From positions 16,566-80,565 of the forward strand of contig CAYTLW010000023.1 in assembly GCA_964438735.1 (NCBI GenBank): a stretch of DNA of 64,000 nucleotides, written 5' to 3'. How positions within the stretch are numbered: position 1 is the stretch's first letter; the number at the start of each line of letters is the position of its first letter. Shown here in pieces: positions 8,695-17,902 of this stretch. The position numbers and the translations under genes were made by a program. The notes beneath the pieces are model-generated. The model was not told where the DNA came from. It saw nothing but the letters and a program-made list of their open reading frames with translations, and ran no database searches. This DNA comes from CAYTLW01 sp964438735. GTDB taxonomy: Bacteria > Myxococcota_A > UBA9042.

Positions 8695-10317
8695 CTATCG
8701 GCGATTCGCGGCGACTCGCCGGCACCCAAAGGCCAGGCACGCCAGCAGGAGGGCGAAGATCGACGACCACGGCTCGCCTGCAGCCCTCCTGGTCGATGCC
8801 CGGCAGGTCCCTGAATCGCCCCCAGGGCTCGCAGCAGGCGCCACATCTGCCGCGCTGCCGCCGTCAGCACCGTTGCGCTGGTCGGGAGGGACCACGACCA
8901 GCCGCCAGTGCCGCCAACCCTTGCTCTGCCAGACCCCGGCGCCAGACGAGGACTTCGCCACCTGGGCCACGGCCAGGACGTCGTGCGCACCCTCGTTCAG
9001 GGTCACCTCGGCGCTGTCTCCGGCCACGTCTTCGACGAGCTGATCATCAATGAAGATTCGCAGCCGACCGACCGCCTGTCCCTGGGCGTCAGCGGTGACG
9101 CTCACCACTGCGGATTGACCTTCGGGCACCTGCAGCTGGTCGCCCACCTGGGTCGCCGGCGGCGATGCTGCGATGGCCAGTTTCGGTCGCCGCGCAAAGG
9201 GCGCGGTCATGGGGTCGCCCAGGACCAGGTTCATCCAGTAGACGTAGGGCAGGTTGCGCCAGAACGCCTCGGCCAGGGTGGCGCCACCGGCGTAGTCGAC
9301 CAGGAACATGCGCGAGGGAAAGCAGTTGTTGAGCGGTTCCGCCACCGTGCCGTGGACCCCGGCCACGCCCAGCCGCACCCAGCGCGAGATGGCGACCTGC
9401 AGCTGCTTGCCGCCGTCTTCCGGCGCGACGAAATTCTCCGGCCGCGCACCCAGGCTGGTCACGTTGTCCACCAACGCGCCAGGCGCCCAGGTGTTGTCCT
9501 CGATGGTGCCGCCCAGACTCGCCGTACCGACCACGAACGCGCCCAGGTGGCGGCCCTTCAGGCCGGTCGTGAACGGCTCGATGGTCACTGGATTGGGCAG
9601 CAATCCGGCCAGCTGCGCTTTGACCGCCGGAAACTGACCGTCGAGCACACCACGGGCCTTGTCGGCGCCCTTCATCAACAGCCAGCCCGCGGCCAGGTCG
9701 GGCGGCTCGGACTGCAACGCCGAGTCGATCAGCTTGCCCGCATCGGCGAAGCTGTAGCCATCCAGGGCCGTCACCAGCCACATCCTGTGTACGAAAGGCC
9801 CGCTCTTGGCCTCAAATCCCGCTCTGAAAGGCCCGCTGTCGTAGGGGTTGGACCAGGTCGCCGCAAACGCGTTCTTGCCCCCGACCTTCACGCCAGGCGG
9901 CAGGCCCACCACGGGCACGTCGTCAGTCGTCCGCACCGAACGCGCCACCGCAAGCGCCGCCGCCAGGGAGACCCGCAGGTTGCCGAGCTGGCCCTTGACG
10001 AAGAGCCGCCGGGGCATGCCGCGCATGAGCACGATGGCCTCGATCCGCGGCAGGGCGCCGGAGGTGGTCAGGCAGGTCAGCAGAGGGGTCAGCAGCTTGG
10101 GTTCGAAGTCGGTGATGGGCAGGTCGTCGTAGGGCGGCAGGTCGACGGTGCAGCGCTGGCCGGCGGGGATGTGGCGGGCTTTGGCGTAGGTGTGCATCAG
10201 GTCGATGCTGGCGTCGACGGAGCTGTTGGCGACGATGGCGACGGAGTCGGGGCCAGGGACGGCCAACGCGGGCGAGGCGAGCAGAAGGGCGGTCAGGGTG
10301 AGCAGACGATGGCACAT
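8695..10317 (-). CDS. TIGR03790-family secreted protein with MYXO-CTERM-like tail
   Basis: The 540-residue product starts with a signal peptide (LLTLTALLLASPALA). It then has the characteristic TIGR03790 opening (DSVAIVANSSVDASIDL; YAKARHIPAGQ), the VLMRGMPRRL segment and a later INNCFPSR-like region. This family is found in Myxococcota and Planctomycetes and has no proven function. The C-terminus has a Ser/Gly-rich stretch with a Cys, a hydrophobic helix (WSSIFALLLACLAFGC) and an Arg-rich end, resembling the MYXO-CTERM sorting signal for surface anchoring. The ATG at 10317 was chosen because it directly precedes the signal peptide; longer in-frame starts would destroy it. Confidence 0.82.
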   Translation of the reverse strand: MCHRLLTLTALLLASPALAVPGPDSVAIVANSSVDASIDLMHTYAKARHIPAGQRCTVDLPPYDDLPITDFEPKLLTPLLTCLTTSGALPRIEAIVLMRGMPRRLFVKGQLGNLRVSLAAALAVARSVRTTDDVPVVGLPPGVKVGGKNAFAATWSNPYDSGPFRAGFEAKSGPFVHRMWLVTALDGYSFADAGKLIDSALQSEPPDLAAGWLLMKGADKARGVLDGQFPAVKAQLAGLLPNPVTIEPFTTGLKGRHLGAFVVGTASLGGTIEDNTWAPGALVDNVTSLGARPENFVAPEDGGKQLQVAISRWVRLGVAGVHGTVAEPLNNCFPSRMFLVDYAGGATLAEAFWRNLPYVYWMNLVLGDPMTAPFARRPKLAIAASPPATQVGDQLQVPEGQSAVVSVTADAQGQAVGRLRIFIDDQLVEDVAGDSAEVTLNEGAHDVLAVAQVAKSSSGAGVWQSKGWRHWRLVVVPPDQRNGADGGSAADVAPAASPGGDSGTCRASTRRAAGEPWSSIFALLLACLAFGCRRVAANRR

Positions 10318-10448
10318 GGCTGCGTTGCGTCTCCGGCTACGCTCACCGCCAGACCTGCGATGGCAATGCGATTGCAAGCTACCATACGCAGTCCCGCGCG
10401 AATCATGCGGGTCGTCGTTGATGTCGGGGCGCCCAACGACGCGCCAGT

Positions 10449-12230
10449 TCAATCAGACTCCGCACCATCCGCTCCGCCAAGCAGGAACGTCGCGTGCCGG
10501 CCGTAGCCCTTCAGGTCCACGTGCCCTCGAGGGGTGAGCGCAAACCGCGCCGGCAGCTGGTCGGCCGTCGCCCCAGCACAGTGAACGAGCCCGGGCACGC
10601 CGCTGGTCTCCAGGCGCGCGGCCAGGTTCACGGTCGTTCCCCAGACGTCGTATTGCACCACCCGCTTGTCCAGCACGCCGGCCACCACCGGGCCGCTGTG
10701 CAGTCCGACACGGACCTTCAATGGCATACCGGCGGGGGTCTGCACCCTGGCAGCGGCGCCGATGATATCCAGCGCCAGGTCGGCGGCGGCGCTTGCGTGA
10801 TCCCGCCGCGAGACCGGCACGCCGGCGACGGCGAGGTAGCCATCTCCCATGGTGTGTATCGGCTGCACACCGCGCTCCCGCGCCAGGTCGTCGAAGGTGG
10901 CGAACAGGTCGCTGAGCATCCGGACAAGGTCCATGGGGCTGTACTCTTCCGACCAGCGGGAGAATCCGACCAGGTCGGCGAAGAGCACCGTGACGGCTTC
11001 ATGGCGGTCGGCCAACAGGCCACGATTGCGACGCAGCCGACTGGCCACAGCGTCCGGCAGGAGCGCGCTCAGCAGCTCGTCGCTCCGCCGACGCTCCTGC
11101 TCGAGGTCGTCGAGCAACTGCGCCTTGCGTACCGACAACGAGACGCGATCAGCCAGGCGCCGGAAGGTCGCCACATGGCCGGCGTGGTACGCGTTCAACT
11201 CCATGGAAGAGAAAAACAGGAAGCCCAGCGCCTGACCATCGTCGATCAGCGGGCAGGTCAGACTCGACTTCATGCCCTCCGCCACGATCAGATGCGTCGA
11301 GTTGGACTGCGGGTGCTGACGGGAGTACTCGGGCAGGTCGTTGAGAATTCGTGGCGCCGCCATGTTGAGCACAGTACCCAGACTGGTGCGATGCAGCGGT
11401 TGCGCAAAACCGTCGAGCAGCCGAATCGATTGTGCGCGGGTGCGCGACCAGCGAGCGCGTACCTGGACCGGCTCCCCTTCGAGCAGCGCCACCCCGATGC
11501 GATCGTAGGGAATCACGGCATCAAACGTGGCGTAGAGATGGTCCAGCACCTCGTCCAGCTTGAAGCCGCGGGCCACCCGGTCGGTAATCGATGCCAGCAC
11601 ATGGGACTCACGATTGACTCGGTCGAGCACCTCGGCGAGCTGGGCCAGCAGCGTTCCCAAGGTCGCAGCATCCAACTGCTGACTGCCCGACCGGGTCGTC
11701 CAATTTCGCTCGTTGACAAGCGCCGGCGCGAGTACATCCGACACGAGGTCGGCGATGCGCATGTAGATGTCTACGGGTTCGTGGGCATAGGTGCTGGTCG
11801 CCCGGCTGGAGAAGAACAGGAAGCCCGCTGGCTCGCCGCGCAGGAAGACCGGGCACGTGAGGCTGGAGCGGATGCCGCAGGAGATCAGCAGTCGAGTCGA
11901 CTTCGAGTTGGGATTGGCCGCCAGATAGGATTGCAGGTCATTGAGAATCCTGGGCCGTCCCGAATCGAGAATCTGGGCCAGGCTGCTGCCCGCCAGGGGG
12001 GCCGAGTAGGAATGTGGCAGCACCCGCAAGTCTTCTTCACACGCCTGCCAGACATTGCGCACGACCAGCCCGGCTTGTTCGACGACCGCCAGTCCCATCA
12101 TGTCGTAAGGGATGGCGCGCCGGAACGCGGCGTACACGAACTCCAACAGGGCCCCGATCAGGTCCGGGCGAGCTCGGCCCGCCGCCGCGGGCGCTGCGCC
12201 ACGCTGCAATTCGATTTCGGAAACGCCCAT
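10449..12230 (-). CDS. GAF-GAF-class III adenylate cyclase
   Basis: A 593-residue cytoplasmic signalling protein. Two homologous GAF domains (about 15-180 and 200-360) each carry the paired signatures PRILNDL and FLFFSS. A class III nucleotide cyclase domain follows at about 400-590. The metal-binding aspartates are in LFADLVGFS and MGDGYLAV, and WGTTVNLAARLE supplies the Asn/Arg transition-state residues. The Asp in QYDVWG favours ATP as substrate, but the usual substrate Lys is replaced by His (HTMGD), so specificity should be tested. The GAF domains probably sense a small ligand and control cAMP synthesis. The ATG at 12230 is preferred over one at 12278 because GGGAG lies upstream. Confidence 0.88.
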   Translation of the reverse strand: MGVSEIELQRGAAPAAAGRARPDLIGALLEFVYAAFRRAIPYDMMGLAVVEQAGLVVRNVWQACEEDLRVLPHSYSAPLAGSSLAQILDSGRPRILNDLQSYLAANPNSKSTRLLISCGIRSSLTCPVFLRGEPAGFLFFSSRATSTYAHEPVDIYMRIADLVSDVLAPALVNERNWTTRSGSQQLDAATLGTLLAQLAEVLDRVNRESHVLASITDRVARGFKLDEVLDHLYATFDAVIPYDRIGVALLEGEPVQVRARWSRTRAQSIRLLDGFAQPLHRTSLGTVLNMAAPRILNDLPEYSRQHPQSNSTHLIVAEGMKSSLTCPLIDDGQALGFLFFSSMELNAYHAGHVATFRRLADRVSLSVRKAQLLDDLEQERRRSDELLSALLPDAVASRLRRNRGLLADRHEAVTVLFADLVGFSRWSEEYSPMDLVRMLSDLFATFDDLARERGVQPIHTMGDGYLAVAGVPVSRRDHASAAADLALDIIGAAARVQTPAGMPLKVRVGLHSGPVVAGVLDKRVVQYDVWGTTVNLAARLETSGVPGLVHCAGATADQLPARFALTPRGHVDLKGYGRHATFLLGGADGAESD

Positions 12231-12541
12231 CGAATCAGCTCCCAACGACTCTCTGCTGCCGTAAGACCGGCCCGACACAATACCCAGACGCCCTCGTGCA
12301 AGACGTGAACCCGGTCATCTTGGGGGGGTGATCAACGGATTCGAAGCTAGCCCAGGCGCCTGATCTCAGCTAGAAGGCACGGCACAGTTGTTTGGAATCA
12401 TACTACAAAGACATCCGGCACTGAGTCGCCTTTCAACAACCAATCGATTGAAGTCGGTCCCGCCGCGCGCCAGGCATCGATGATTGACGCCGGACGCGCG
12501 GTGAACCAACCTCGGCGGCCGGAACCCAGATGGAGTCGTGC
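12231..12541. other. 311-base divergent intergenic region
   Basis: This gap separates the divergent cyclase (minus) and methyltransferase (plus) starts and should hold both promoters. It contains an unusually AT-rich stretch around 12385-12415, but no convincing -35/-10 pair could be fixed. No gene is seen here. Confidence 0.5.
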
Positions 12542-13351
12542 ATGACCAACCCCACCGAACAAGTCCGCGCCTACTGGGATCGCTACGCCGAGACCTTCCA
12601 GGCGTTCGCTGAACCGGCCACTTCGGCCCTGGCGGCCACGCTGCATGCCGCGCTGCAACTGCACGATGCCACGTCCATTCTCGAAGTCGGCGGAGGCGCC
12701 GGTGGTGCTGCCCGGGCCATGCTGAGACGCCTGCCGCCGGGTTGCACCCTGACGACCACCGACCTGTCGCCCGAGATGGTCCGCCTGGCGCGCGCCGCGT
12801 TGCCCGTGGCGGTCAACGTTCAGGTGGCCGACGCCGTCGCCCTGCCCTTCGCCGATGGCGCCTTCGATCGCTGGGTCTGCAACCTGGGCCTGATGATCAT
12901 CCCGGACACCGAGGGCGCCCTGGCTGAGGCCGCAAGGGTGCTGACGCCGGGCGGCCTGTTGGCGGTATCCGTCTGGGGTCGGCGTGAGTTCAGCCCGATG
13001 GCCACCCTGCTGCCCGATTGCGCGGCCCGCTGCGGCGTGCCCTTGCCCACCCCGCCGCGCAGCAACTTCCACCTGGGCGAGCGCGAGCCCTTCCGGCGGC
13101 TGCTGGCATCGCACGGCTTCGAGGCCGTCCGGGCGTGGTACCAGCCCATGGTGCTGCCGGTGACCACCGGCTCGGAGTGGGCGACCTTCCTGTTTGACAA
13201 GGCGCCCGGCACCGGCGACGTGCTGGCCGGCATGGAGCCCGACGACGTGCGCCGTCTGCGCGAGACCTTCATCCGCGAGGCCGACGCCATTCTGGCCGGC
13301 GGCGCCCCCATCGCGCTGGACGCCCTTGTCGCTGTTGCGCGACGGGCCTGA
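12542..13351 (+). CDS. Class I SAM-dependent methyltransferase
   Basis: A 269-residue enzyme of the Methyltransf_11/25 type. The SAM-binding motif is ILEVGGGAGG (about 47-56), followed by TDLSPEMV (motif II), ADAVALPFADGAFD (motif III) and the RVLTPGGLLAVSVWG strand. The layout is that of small-molecule or UbiE-like methyltransferases; the substrate is not predictable. The ATG at 12542 is chosen over one at 12530 because GGAG sits six bases upstream. It is followed by a START-domain gene after 145 bases on the same strand. Confidence 0.85.
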   Translation: MTNPTEQVRAYWDRYAETFQAFAEPATSALAATLHAALQLHDATSILEVGGGAGGAARAMLRRLPPGCTLTTTDLSPEMVRLARAALPVAVNVQVADAVALPFADGAFDRWVCNLGLMIIPDTEGALAEAARVLTPGGLLAVSVWGRREFSPMATLLPDCAARCGVPLPTPPRSNFHLGEREPFRRLLASHGFEAVRAWYQPMVLPVTTGSEWATFLFDKAPGTGDVLAGMEPDDVRRLRETFIREADAILAGGAPIALDALVAVARRA

Positions 13352-13496
13352 TCCAACACCTGTCCAGCCGCTCGCGTCCGCTTCCGTTTGCGATCGGATC
13401 GTTGCGCTGTCACGCTGGCGGTGCCGGGGCGACGTTGTTATCGGTGAAGGGCGGGCCGGGCCTTTATGCGGGCGATGCCCGAATCCGAGGAGCGGC

Positions 13497-14252
13497 ATGT
13501 CGGCAGGGTCAACCGAGCGCAGGACGAGGCGAATCGCCGGCGTGGCGACGGTTGCATGCGCTCTGGTGGCGGCAACGGCCATCACGCTGGTGGCCGAAGA
13601 ACTGCAGGCCAAAGCGCGCTGGCGCCATGTGGCGACCGAAGACGGCGTGCGTGTCTCGGTGCTGCCCGACGACAAGCGCGATGTACCACTTTTTCGCGGC
13701 GAGACCGTCATCAGCGCCCCGATCCTGGAGTTGCTGGCCATCCTGACCGACGTCAACCGCGCCTGCGACTGGAACGCGCGCTGCCTCGAATCGCGCGTCA
13801 TGCGGCGCACCGACGACCTGAACCTGATGTTCTACAGCCGCGTCGATGGGCCGTGGCCGGTGAGCGATCGGGACGCAATCTTCCGGGCCAGGGCGCGAAT
13901 CCTCAAGCATGGCAGAAAGGTCCTGGCGACCTTCGACGCCATTCCCTGGCCGAAGTTGAAGGTGCCGTCGGGCACGGTGCGCTTTGCTCGATTGCACGGC
14001 AGCTACACCATGATCGCCCTGAGTCCGTTCCGCACCAAGGTCACCTACCAGATCGACGCCCATCCGGGCGGCATGGTGCCCGACTGGGTGGTGCGCTACA
14101 CGTCCAAGTGGGTGCCGGTGGGCACGCTGGCCGGGCTCCGCCGGCAGTCCAGGCGCATCGGCAAGCGTTATGCCGCCTTCGTGGCCCGCCATCGGCCCAA
14201 AGTGGTCCAGGCGGGGGCGTCGGCCACGCCTCGGGCGCCGCGGGCCCATTGA
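13497..14252 (+). CDS. START-domain lipid-binding protein with N-terminal membrane segment
   Basis: A 251-residue protein. After an Arg-rich start there is a hydrophobic segment (about 13-33; signal peptide or anchor), then a START/SRPBCC-like domain (about 40-220). Typical features are GVRVSVLPDD, PLFRGETVI, the DVNRACDWNARCLESRV helix and YSRVDGPWPVSDRDAI. START proteins hold a hydrophobic ligand in a deep pocket. Here the protein is probably periplasmic or membrane-attached and may carry a lipid. GAGGAG precedes the ATG at 13497. The open frame upstream has no ribosome-binding support and overlaps the methyltransferase. Confidence 0.8.
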   Translation: MSAGSTERRTRRIAGVATVACALVAATAITLVAEELQAKARWRHVATEDGVRVSVLPDDKRDVPLFRGETVISAPILELLAILTDVNRACDWNARCLESRVMRRTDDLNLMFYSRVDGPWPVSDRDAIFRARARILKHGRKVLATFDAIPWPKLKVPSGTVRFARLHGSYTMIALSPFRTKVTYQIDAHPGGMVPDWVVRYTSKWVPVGTLAGLRRQSRRIGKRYAAFVARHRPKVVQAGASATPRAPRAH

Positions 14253-14618
14253 GCGGGTCTTGGGAAACAAAGAAACAAAGCACCCGATTGCCAAAACCGG
14301 CGTGCTGCTAAGATTGACTAAGACGGCAACCGATTACGTAAACCGGCGTACTGCTCGACTCTCCGCCACTCAGCGCCGTACCGCTCATGCGCTGCCAACC
14401 GTGCGCGAGCACGGCGGCAGTGGCTGAGCCGCACAGGCAAAGTTGCACGGCCACCATCAGGCGAGTGGCACCTACTTTGGCACAGTGGCACTGTTCCGGA
14501 ACCAACTTGGCGCAGTCTGCGCAGGATTGAATCGTCATGAAAAACGATTTGGTTGCAGGCAGTTTGCGCGTCAGGCCCGATCCCCCGGGTTGGCGCGAAT
14601 CTTGCTTGATGCAGGCGC
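14253..14618. other. 366-base gap upstream of the transposase
   Basis: No gene is recognised here. The gap contains a 26-base direct repeat pair (14284-14309 and 14330-14355), three TGGCAC hexamers within 26 bases (14466-14491) and several short palindromic stretches. It probably includes the left flank of the transposase element. Confidence 0.5.
14284..14355. repeat. 26-base direct repeat pair, 46-base period
   Basis: CCGATT-N4-AAACCGGCGTGCTGCT at 14284-14309 recurs at 14330-14355 with one base changed (GTACTGCT) and a different N4. The pair lies between the START gene and the transposase and may belong to the transposable element or be a REP-like remnant. Confidence 0.6.
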
Positions 14619-15569
14619 ATGGCCAAAGGACCCCGAAGATTCAATCCCAGTCGTATCTATGAGGTGAGCCTTCGCACCTTTCAAGCCCAGTTCTTGCTGA
14701 AGCCGACGCCACGGCTGAACAAACTCATCCATGGGGTAATCGGCGTGGCGCTGGAACGCTACGACGTGCAAGTGCACTGGTATGTGTTCATGTCGAACCA
14801 CTACCACATGGCGTTGTCCTCGGCGCACCCGTGGCAGTTGGTCCGATTCCTCAACTTCATCAATAGCAACGTCGCCCGCGAGGCGAATCGGCTGCAGGGT
14901 CGACGAGGCACCTTCTGGGATGGGCCCTATGAGCCACTCGAACTGAGCGACGAGCCCGGACTTGCCGAGCGGCGCCTGGCCTACCTCCTTGGCCAGGGTT
15001 GCAAAGAGGGCCTGGTTGCCTCGCCGCGTGAGTGGCCAGGGGCCTCGCCTCTGGGTGCCGTGTTGCGCGGCGAGCAACAACTGGGGATCTGGGTCGATCG
15101 AACCCGCATGTACCATGCCAGTTGCAGGAAACTCGGCGCTCACGCGGAGTCCCACTACGAGCGCGTCGTCGAAGTGCCGCTGACGCCGCTGCCAGAGTGG
15201 ACGCACCTGAACGCGCAGCAACAGCGCGATCGCATCGAGACGCTTATCACAGACATCGAAGTCAAGACCGACGACGACAACGCCGAGGCGAACCGGCAAC
15301 CTCTCGGCGCCGCTGCCGTGATGGCCACCGACCCACAGTCAGCGCCAGCGACCGCCAAACGGCAGCGAAGCCCGCGCTTCCTGTGGCTGTCGGAAGAGGT
15401 GGGTAAGCGCATGCGGACGATGTACCGCGCATTTGTGGTGGAGTACCGAGCTGCTTCGGCCGCCTGGCGGGGCGGCGATTTGAGTGCCGAGTTCCCTCCC
15501 TGGTGCTTCCCGCCTGGGCTGCCCATGGTCTGCGGCCCGCCGGATGGGGCGCTGGCAACACCTCTCTGA
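14619..15569 (+). mobile_element. REP-associated-type Y1 (IS200-like) tyrosine transposase gene
   Basis: A 316-residue single-strand DNA transposase of the TnpA-REP (Y1_Tnp) family. The metal-binding HxH is His61 and His63 in MSNHYHMAL. The likely catalytic tyrosine is Tyr122 in AYLLGQGCKEGLV, which lines up with the YIxxNPV motif of characterised RAYT proteins although the NPV is replaced. FINSNVAREANR and GTFWDGPYE form the conserved middle part. The reading frame is intact. The C-terminal 150 residues (with WLSEEVGKRM) are an extension seen in a deltaproteobacterial subgroup. Such enzymes are tied to short extragenic palindromes; repeats occur on both sides. No terminal inverted repeats of a classical IS were found. 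Confidence 0.82.
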
Positions 15570-15854
15570 GAGGCGTTGCAAGCCCGGGTTTCCCAGGCGT
15601 TTCACGCAGCATGGCGCTTGCCGCTGCCGACGACTGACACTTCGACCAAGATGTGCTCGCCGGAAGCGAGGGCGTCGCGGTACGCCATGCAAACGTCACG
15701 ACTCGCTGCGCAGCTGTCGCGCCTGTCCATACGGGCAGCCGTCGAACTCGAACAGGCCCCCAGCGCCTGAGAAATGCTGTGCAGAGCGGAACCGGACACC
15801 GAATCGTCCGCAGCACGAGCACTCGCCACTGGAGAGCAGTAAGTCAGTTCTTGC
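15570..15854. other. Non-coding gap downstream of the transposase
   Basis: No convincing gene is present; reading frames here lack ribosome-binding sites and family motifs. Short self-complementary stretches occur just after the transposase stop (for example AGCCCGGGTTT). The region ends in the tandem repeat listed separately. Confidence 0.45.
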
Positions 15855-15904
15855 AAACGGGTCCCGTCTTTGTCCCCGTAAACGGGTACCGTCTTTGCCC
15901 CTAC
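15855..15904. repeat. Tandem 25-base repeat (AAACGGGTnCCGTCTTTG type)
   Basis: Unit 1 (15855-15879) and unit 2 (15880-15904) both start AAACGGGT[C/A]CCGTCTTTG[T/C]CCC and match at 20 of 25 positions. The core ACGGG-T-CCCGT is palindromic. Unit 2 runs into the last codon and stop of the minus-strand cytochrome gene. The position beside a REP-type transposase suggests a REP-like element mobilised by such enzymes. Confidence 0.7.
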
Positions 15905-16785
15905 GGCTGGGTTGCAACCGGGTCGCGCCAGTCAGCCCGCTCACTGAGGTAGAACCACAACCCGCGCTCTCTGCTGAGCGAGCGCACATAGTGCACCAGG
16001 GCCCAGCGATCGGCCTCGGTCGGCAGGCTCTGGATGTAGGAAGGCATGGGCGTACCGTCGAGCCCGGTCATGAAAGTGCGATAGACATCCGCGGCCGAGG
16101 CGCCGCCCTTGTAGACGCCCCAGGTGAAGTCAAAGACATGACTGAGCGTGCCGTCGCTATTGCGATGGGTATCGGCGGCGCCGCCATCGCCGCGACCGTC
16201 GGCGCCGTGGCATTGGCCGCACTTCATACGCTCGTAGACGACACGACCCTGCGCCAGCGTGCCGGGCGTCACTTCTGCAGGCATCAAGACCGAGACGTCG
16301 GCGACCACGTCCTGCTCGCGCCGCTCTTCATGCCGGAATCGCGTCGACAAGGTCTCAAGGTAACGGACCAGGGAACGCATCTGACGTGGTGAGAAGCGCG
16401 CCTTCCAGGCCGGCATGGCGGTGCCGGGCAGGCCCAGTTCCAGGGTCCGCAGCACGTCCTCACGTCGCGGCAGGGTGCCGCTGGCTGTGGATCGAAAGCG
16501 ATACTCGCCCCGGGTCAGGTCGCGCGGGGCCGGGAACATGGCCTTGGCAACCCGGCTGTCACCGTCGCCGCGGCGGCCGTGACAGCCGGAGCAGACCGCG
16601 GCGAAGAAGCGGCGACCGTCTTCCACGCTGGCGTCATCCCAGTCGATCTCGGCCGGCCCGCCGAAGTCATCCTCGGCTGCGCTCTCGTTCGGCTGCACCT
16701 CGGGCGCGCCGCAGGCCAGGGCCGCGACCAAAGCGATCGGCAACCACTTCCTAAAGGAAGCCGTGCAATTCGATGACGATCTCAT
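15901..16785 (-). CDS. Dihaem c-type cytochrome lipoprotein
   Basis: A 294-residue protein with a hydrophobic leader ending in ALACG (lipobox, Cys about 25), so it is an anchored periplasmic or outer-membrane lipoprotein. It has two class I cytochrome c domains: haem motif CSGCH at about 66-70 with a possible Met ligand in TAMPAWK, and haem motif CGQCH at about 188-192 with TPMPSYI. It is expected to pass electrons between other carriers. The start overlaps the end of the upstream barrel-like gene by 35 bases. A TTG at 16743 with AGGAAG upstream is an alternative but would shorten the leader. It is the last gene of the minus-strand cytochrome set 15.9-18.6 kb. Confidence 0.85.
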   Translation of the reverse strand: MRSSSNCTASFRKWLPIALVAALACGAPEVQPNESAAEDDFGGPAEIDWDDASVEDGRRFFAAVCSGCHGRRGDGDSRVAKAMFPAPRDLTRGEYRFRSTASGTLPRREDVLRTLELGLPGTAMPAWKARFSPRQMRSLVRYLETLSTRFRHEERREQDVVADVSVLMPAEVTPGTLAQGRVVYERMKCGQCHGADGRGDGGAADTHRNSDGTLSHVFDFTWGVYKGGASAADVYRTFMTGLDGTPMPSYIQSLPTEADRWALVHYVRSLSRERGLWFYLSERADWRDPVATQP

Positions 16786-17902
16786 CGGCGTTGCCCTCGA
16801 TGCGTTGGGGAATGTCCCGGTTGAGGCGATACTCGGCCCTGATCTCGCACATGGGCAGGGGGAACCAGCTCATGCCGAAGACGAATCGGTCGCGAGCGTT
16901 GTTCTTCAGGGACGTCAGCGGGTCGAAGCCCTCGAAGGTGAAGCGCAGATACAGGCCCTTGATGGCCTCGAAGTCGGCGCCGGTATAGAGGGCCCACTGG
17001 TCGTAGTCGTCGGTGTCGTTGCTGCCGTGGATCCAGTCGAACTCGCCCAGAAGTAGCAGCCGGCCAAGGCGGGCGCCCACGTGAGCCCCGGCGGTGATTG
17101 TGGTGAAGGCCAGGTCGGGCGTGGAGGTGTCGTTCCAGGCCGCCGACAGGCCGCCGCGCAGCCACGAGCCGACCGCCGTGGCGTGCAGGCTGACCTGCTT
17201 GGCGGCGTTGGTATCGGCGCCGCCCAGGCTGCCGTTGGTCACCGCCAGGGCGAAGTGGAAGGGGTGCGGAGCAAAGCCCAGTTCCACGCCCAGGTCCTGG
17301 TTGGTGTAGTTGAAGCCGGTCTCCTGGCGGATGAAGGCCTGGTCGTCCAACAACCGCAGGCCGAAGGGCAGCAGAAAGCGCCCCGCCTTGATGTAGCCGT
17401 CGCCGGGCAGACCGCGCAACAGTGCAAATGCCTCGCGATTGCTGGCCGCCTCGGGGCCGATGGTCTCGTCGACGTAGACCTCGAAGCGCTCGGGGATCGC
17501 CTCGATGCGCACATAGAGGTTGCCCTCTGGCATCTCGAAGCTGTTGCTGCCGGCGCGCTCGAAGTCCTTGCCAGCCAGCGACGTCTTGGCGGCCCGTCGG
17601 GTGCGATTGGACAGGCGGATGTTGGCACCCAAAGAGGCGCTCTCGCCGGCGCGCGCGTCGACCACGCCGAAGGGATCCCAGGTGCCCAGGCCGGTCTGGG
17701 CGAAGGCGCTGCCATAGGCGGTGCGCATGCCGCCACCGGTGCGATTGACGTGACAGTGGCTGCAGGCCACGCCCTCGCGCACGGCGAATCGCGGCTCGGC
17801 GATGGCATGTCCGGTAGCCAGCAGGAGCGCGATGCCGAGCGCGCAGGCGATCGGGCCTGCCCGGCTCCGTCGCGCCATCGGTCGGGGACCGGTTCCGGTC
17901 AT
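16751..17902 (-). CDS. Outer-membrane barrel-like protein with one N-terminal haem motif
   Basis: 383 residues. A signal peptide (ACALGIALLLATGHAIA) is followed at once by a c-type haem motif CSHCH (about 47-51). The rest is rich in alternating hydrophobic/aromatic beta-strands and ends in a C-terminal Phe-Leu, as in outer-membrane barrels. This arrangement is known from Myxococcota porin-like proteins in electron-transfer clusters and would place a haem at the periplasmic mouth of a barrel. The start overlaps the previous stop (ATGA at 17899-17902), so it is translationally coupled to the cytochrome lipoprotein gene upstream. The barrel call is inferred from strand pattern only. Confidence 0.72.
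   Translation of the reverse strand: MTGTGPRPMARRSRAGPIACALGIALLLATGHAIAEPRFAVREGVACSHCHVNRTGGGMRTAYGSAFAQTGLGTWDPFGVVDARAGESASLGANIRLSNRTRRAAKTSLAGKDFERAGSNSFEMPEGNLYVRIEAIPERFEVYVDETIGPEAASNREAFALLRGLPGDGYIKAGRFLLPFGLRLLDDQAFIRQETGFNYTNQDLGVELGFAPHPFHFALAVTNGSLGGADTNAAKQVSLHATAVGSWLRGGLSAAWNDTSTPDLAFTTITAGAHVGARLGRLLLLGEFDWIHGSNDTDDYDQWALYTGADFEAIKGLYLRFTFEGFDPLTSLKNNARDRFVFGMSWFPLPMCEIRAEYRLNRDIPQRIEGNADEIVIELHGFL

Noticed and set aside
14466..14483. Sigma-54-like promoter (TGGCAC-N5-TTGG) upstream of the transposase
   Set aside because: The -12 element lacks the invariant GC, and two further TGGCAC copies nearby suggest a simple repeat.
14619..15569. Transposase as a catalytically dead relic
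   Set aside because: At first no Tyr seemed to follow the HxH, but Tyr122 in AYLLGQGCKEGLV aligns with the YIxxNPV tyrosine of RAYT enzymes, and the frame is intact.
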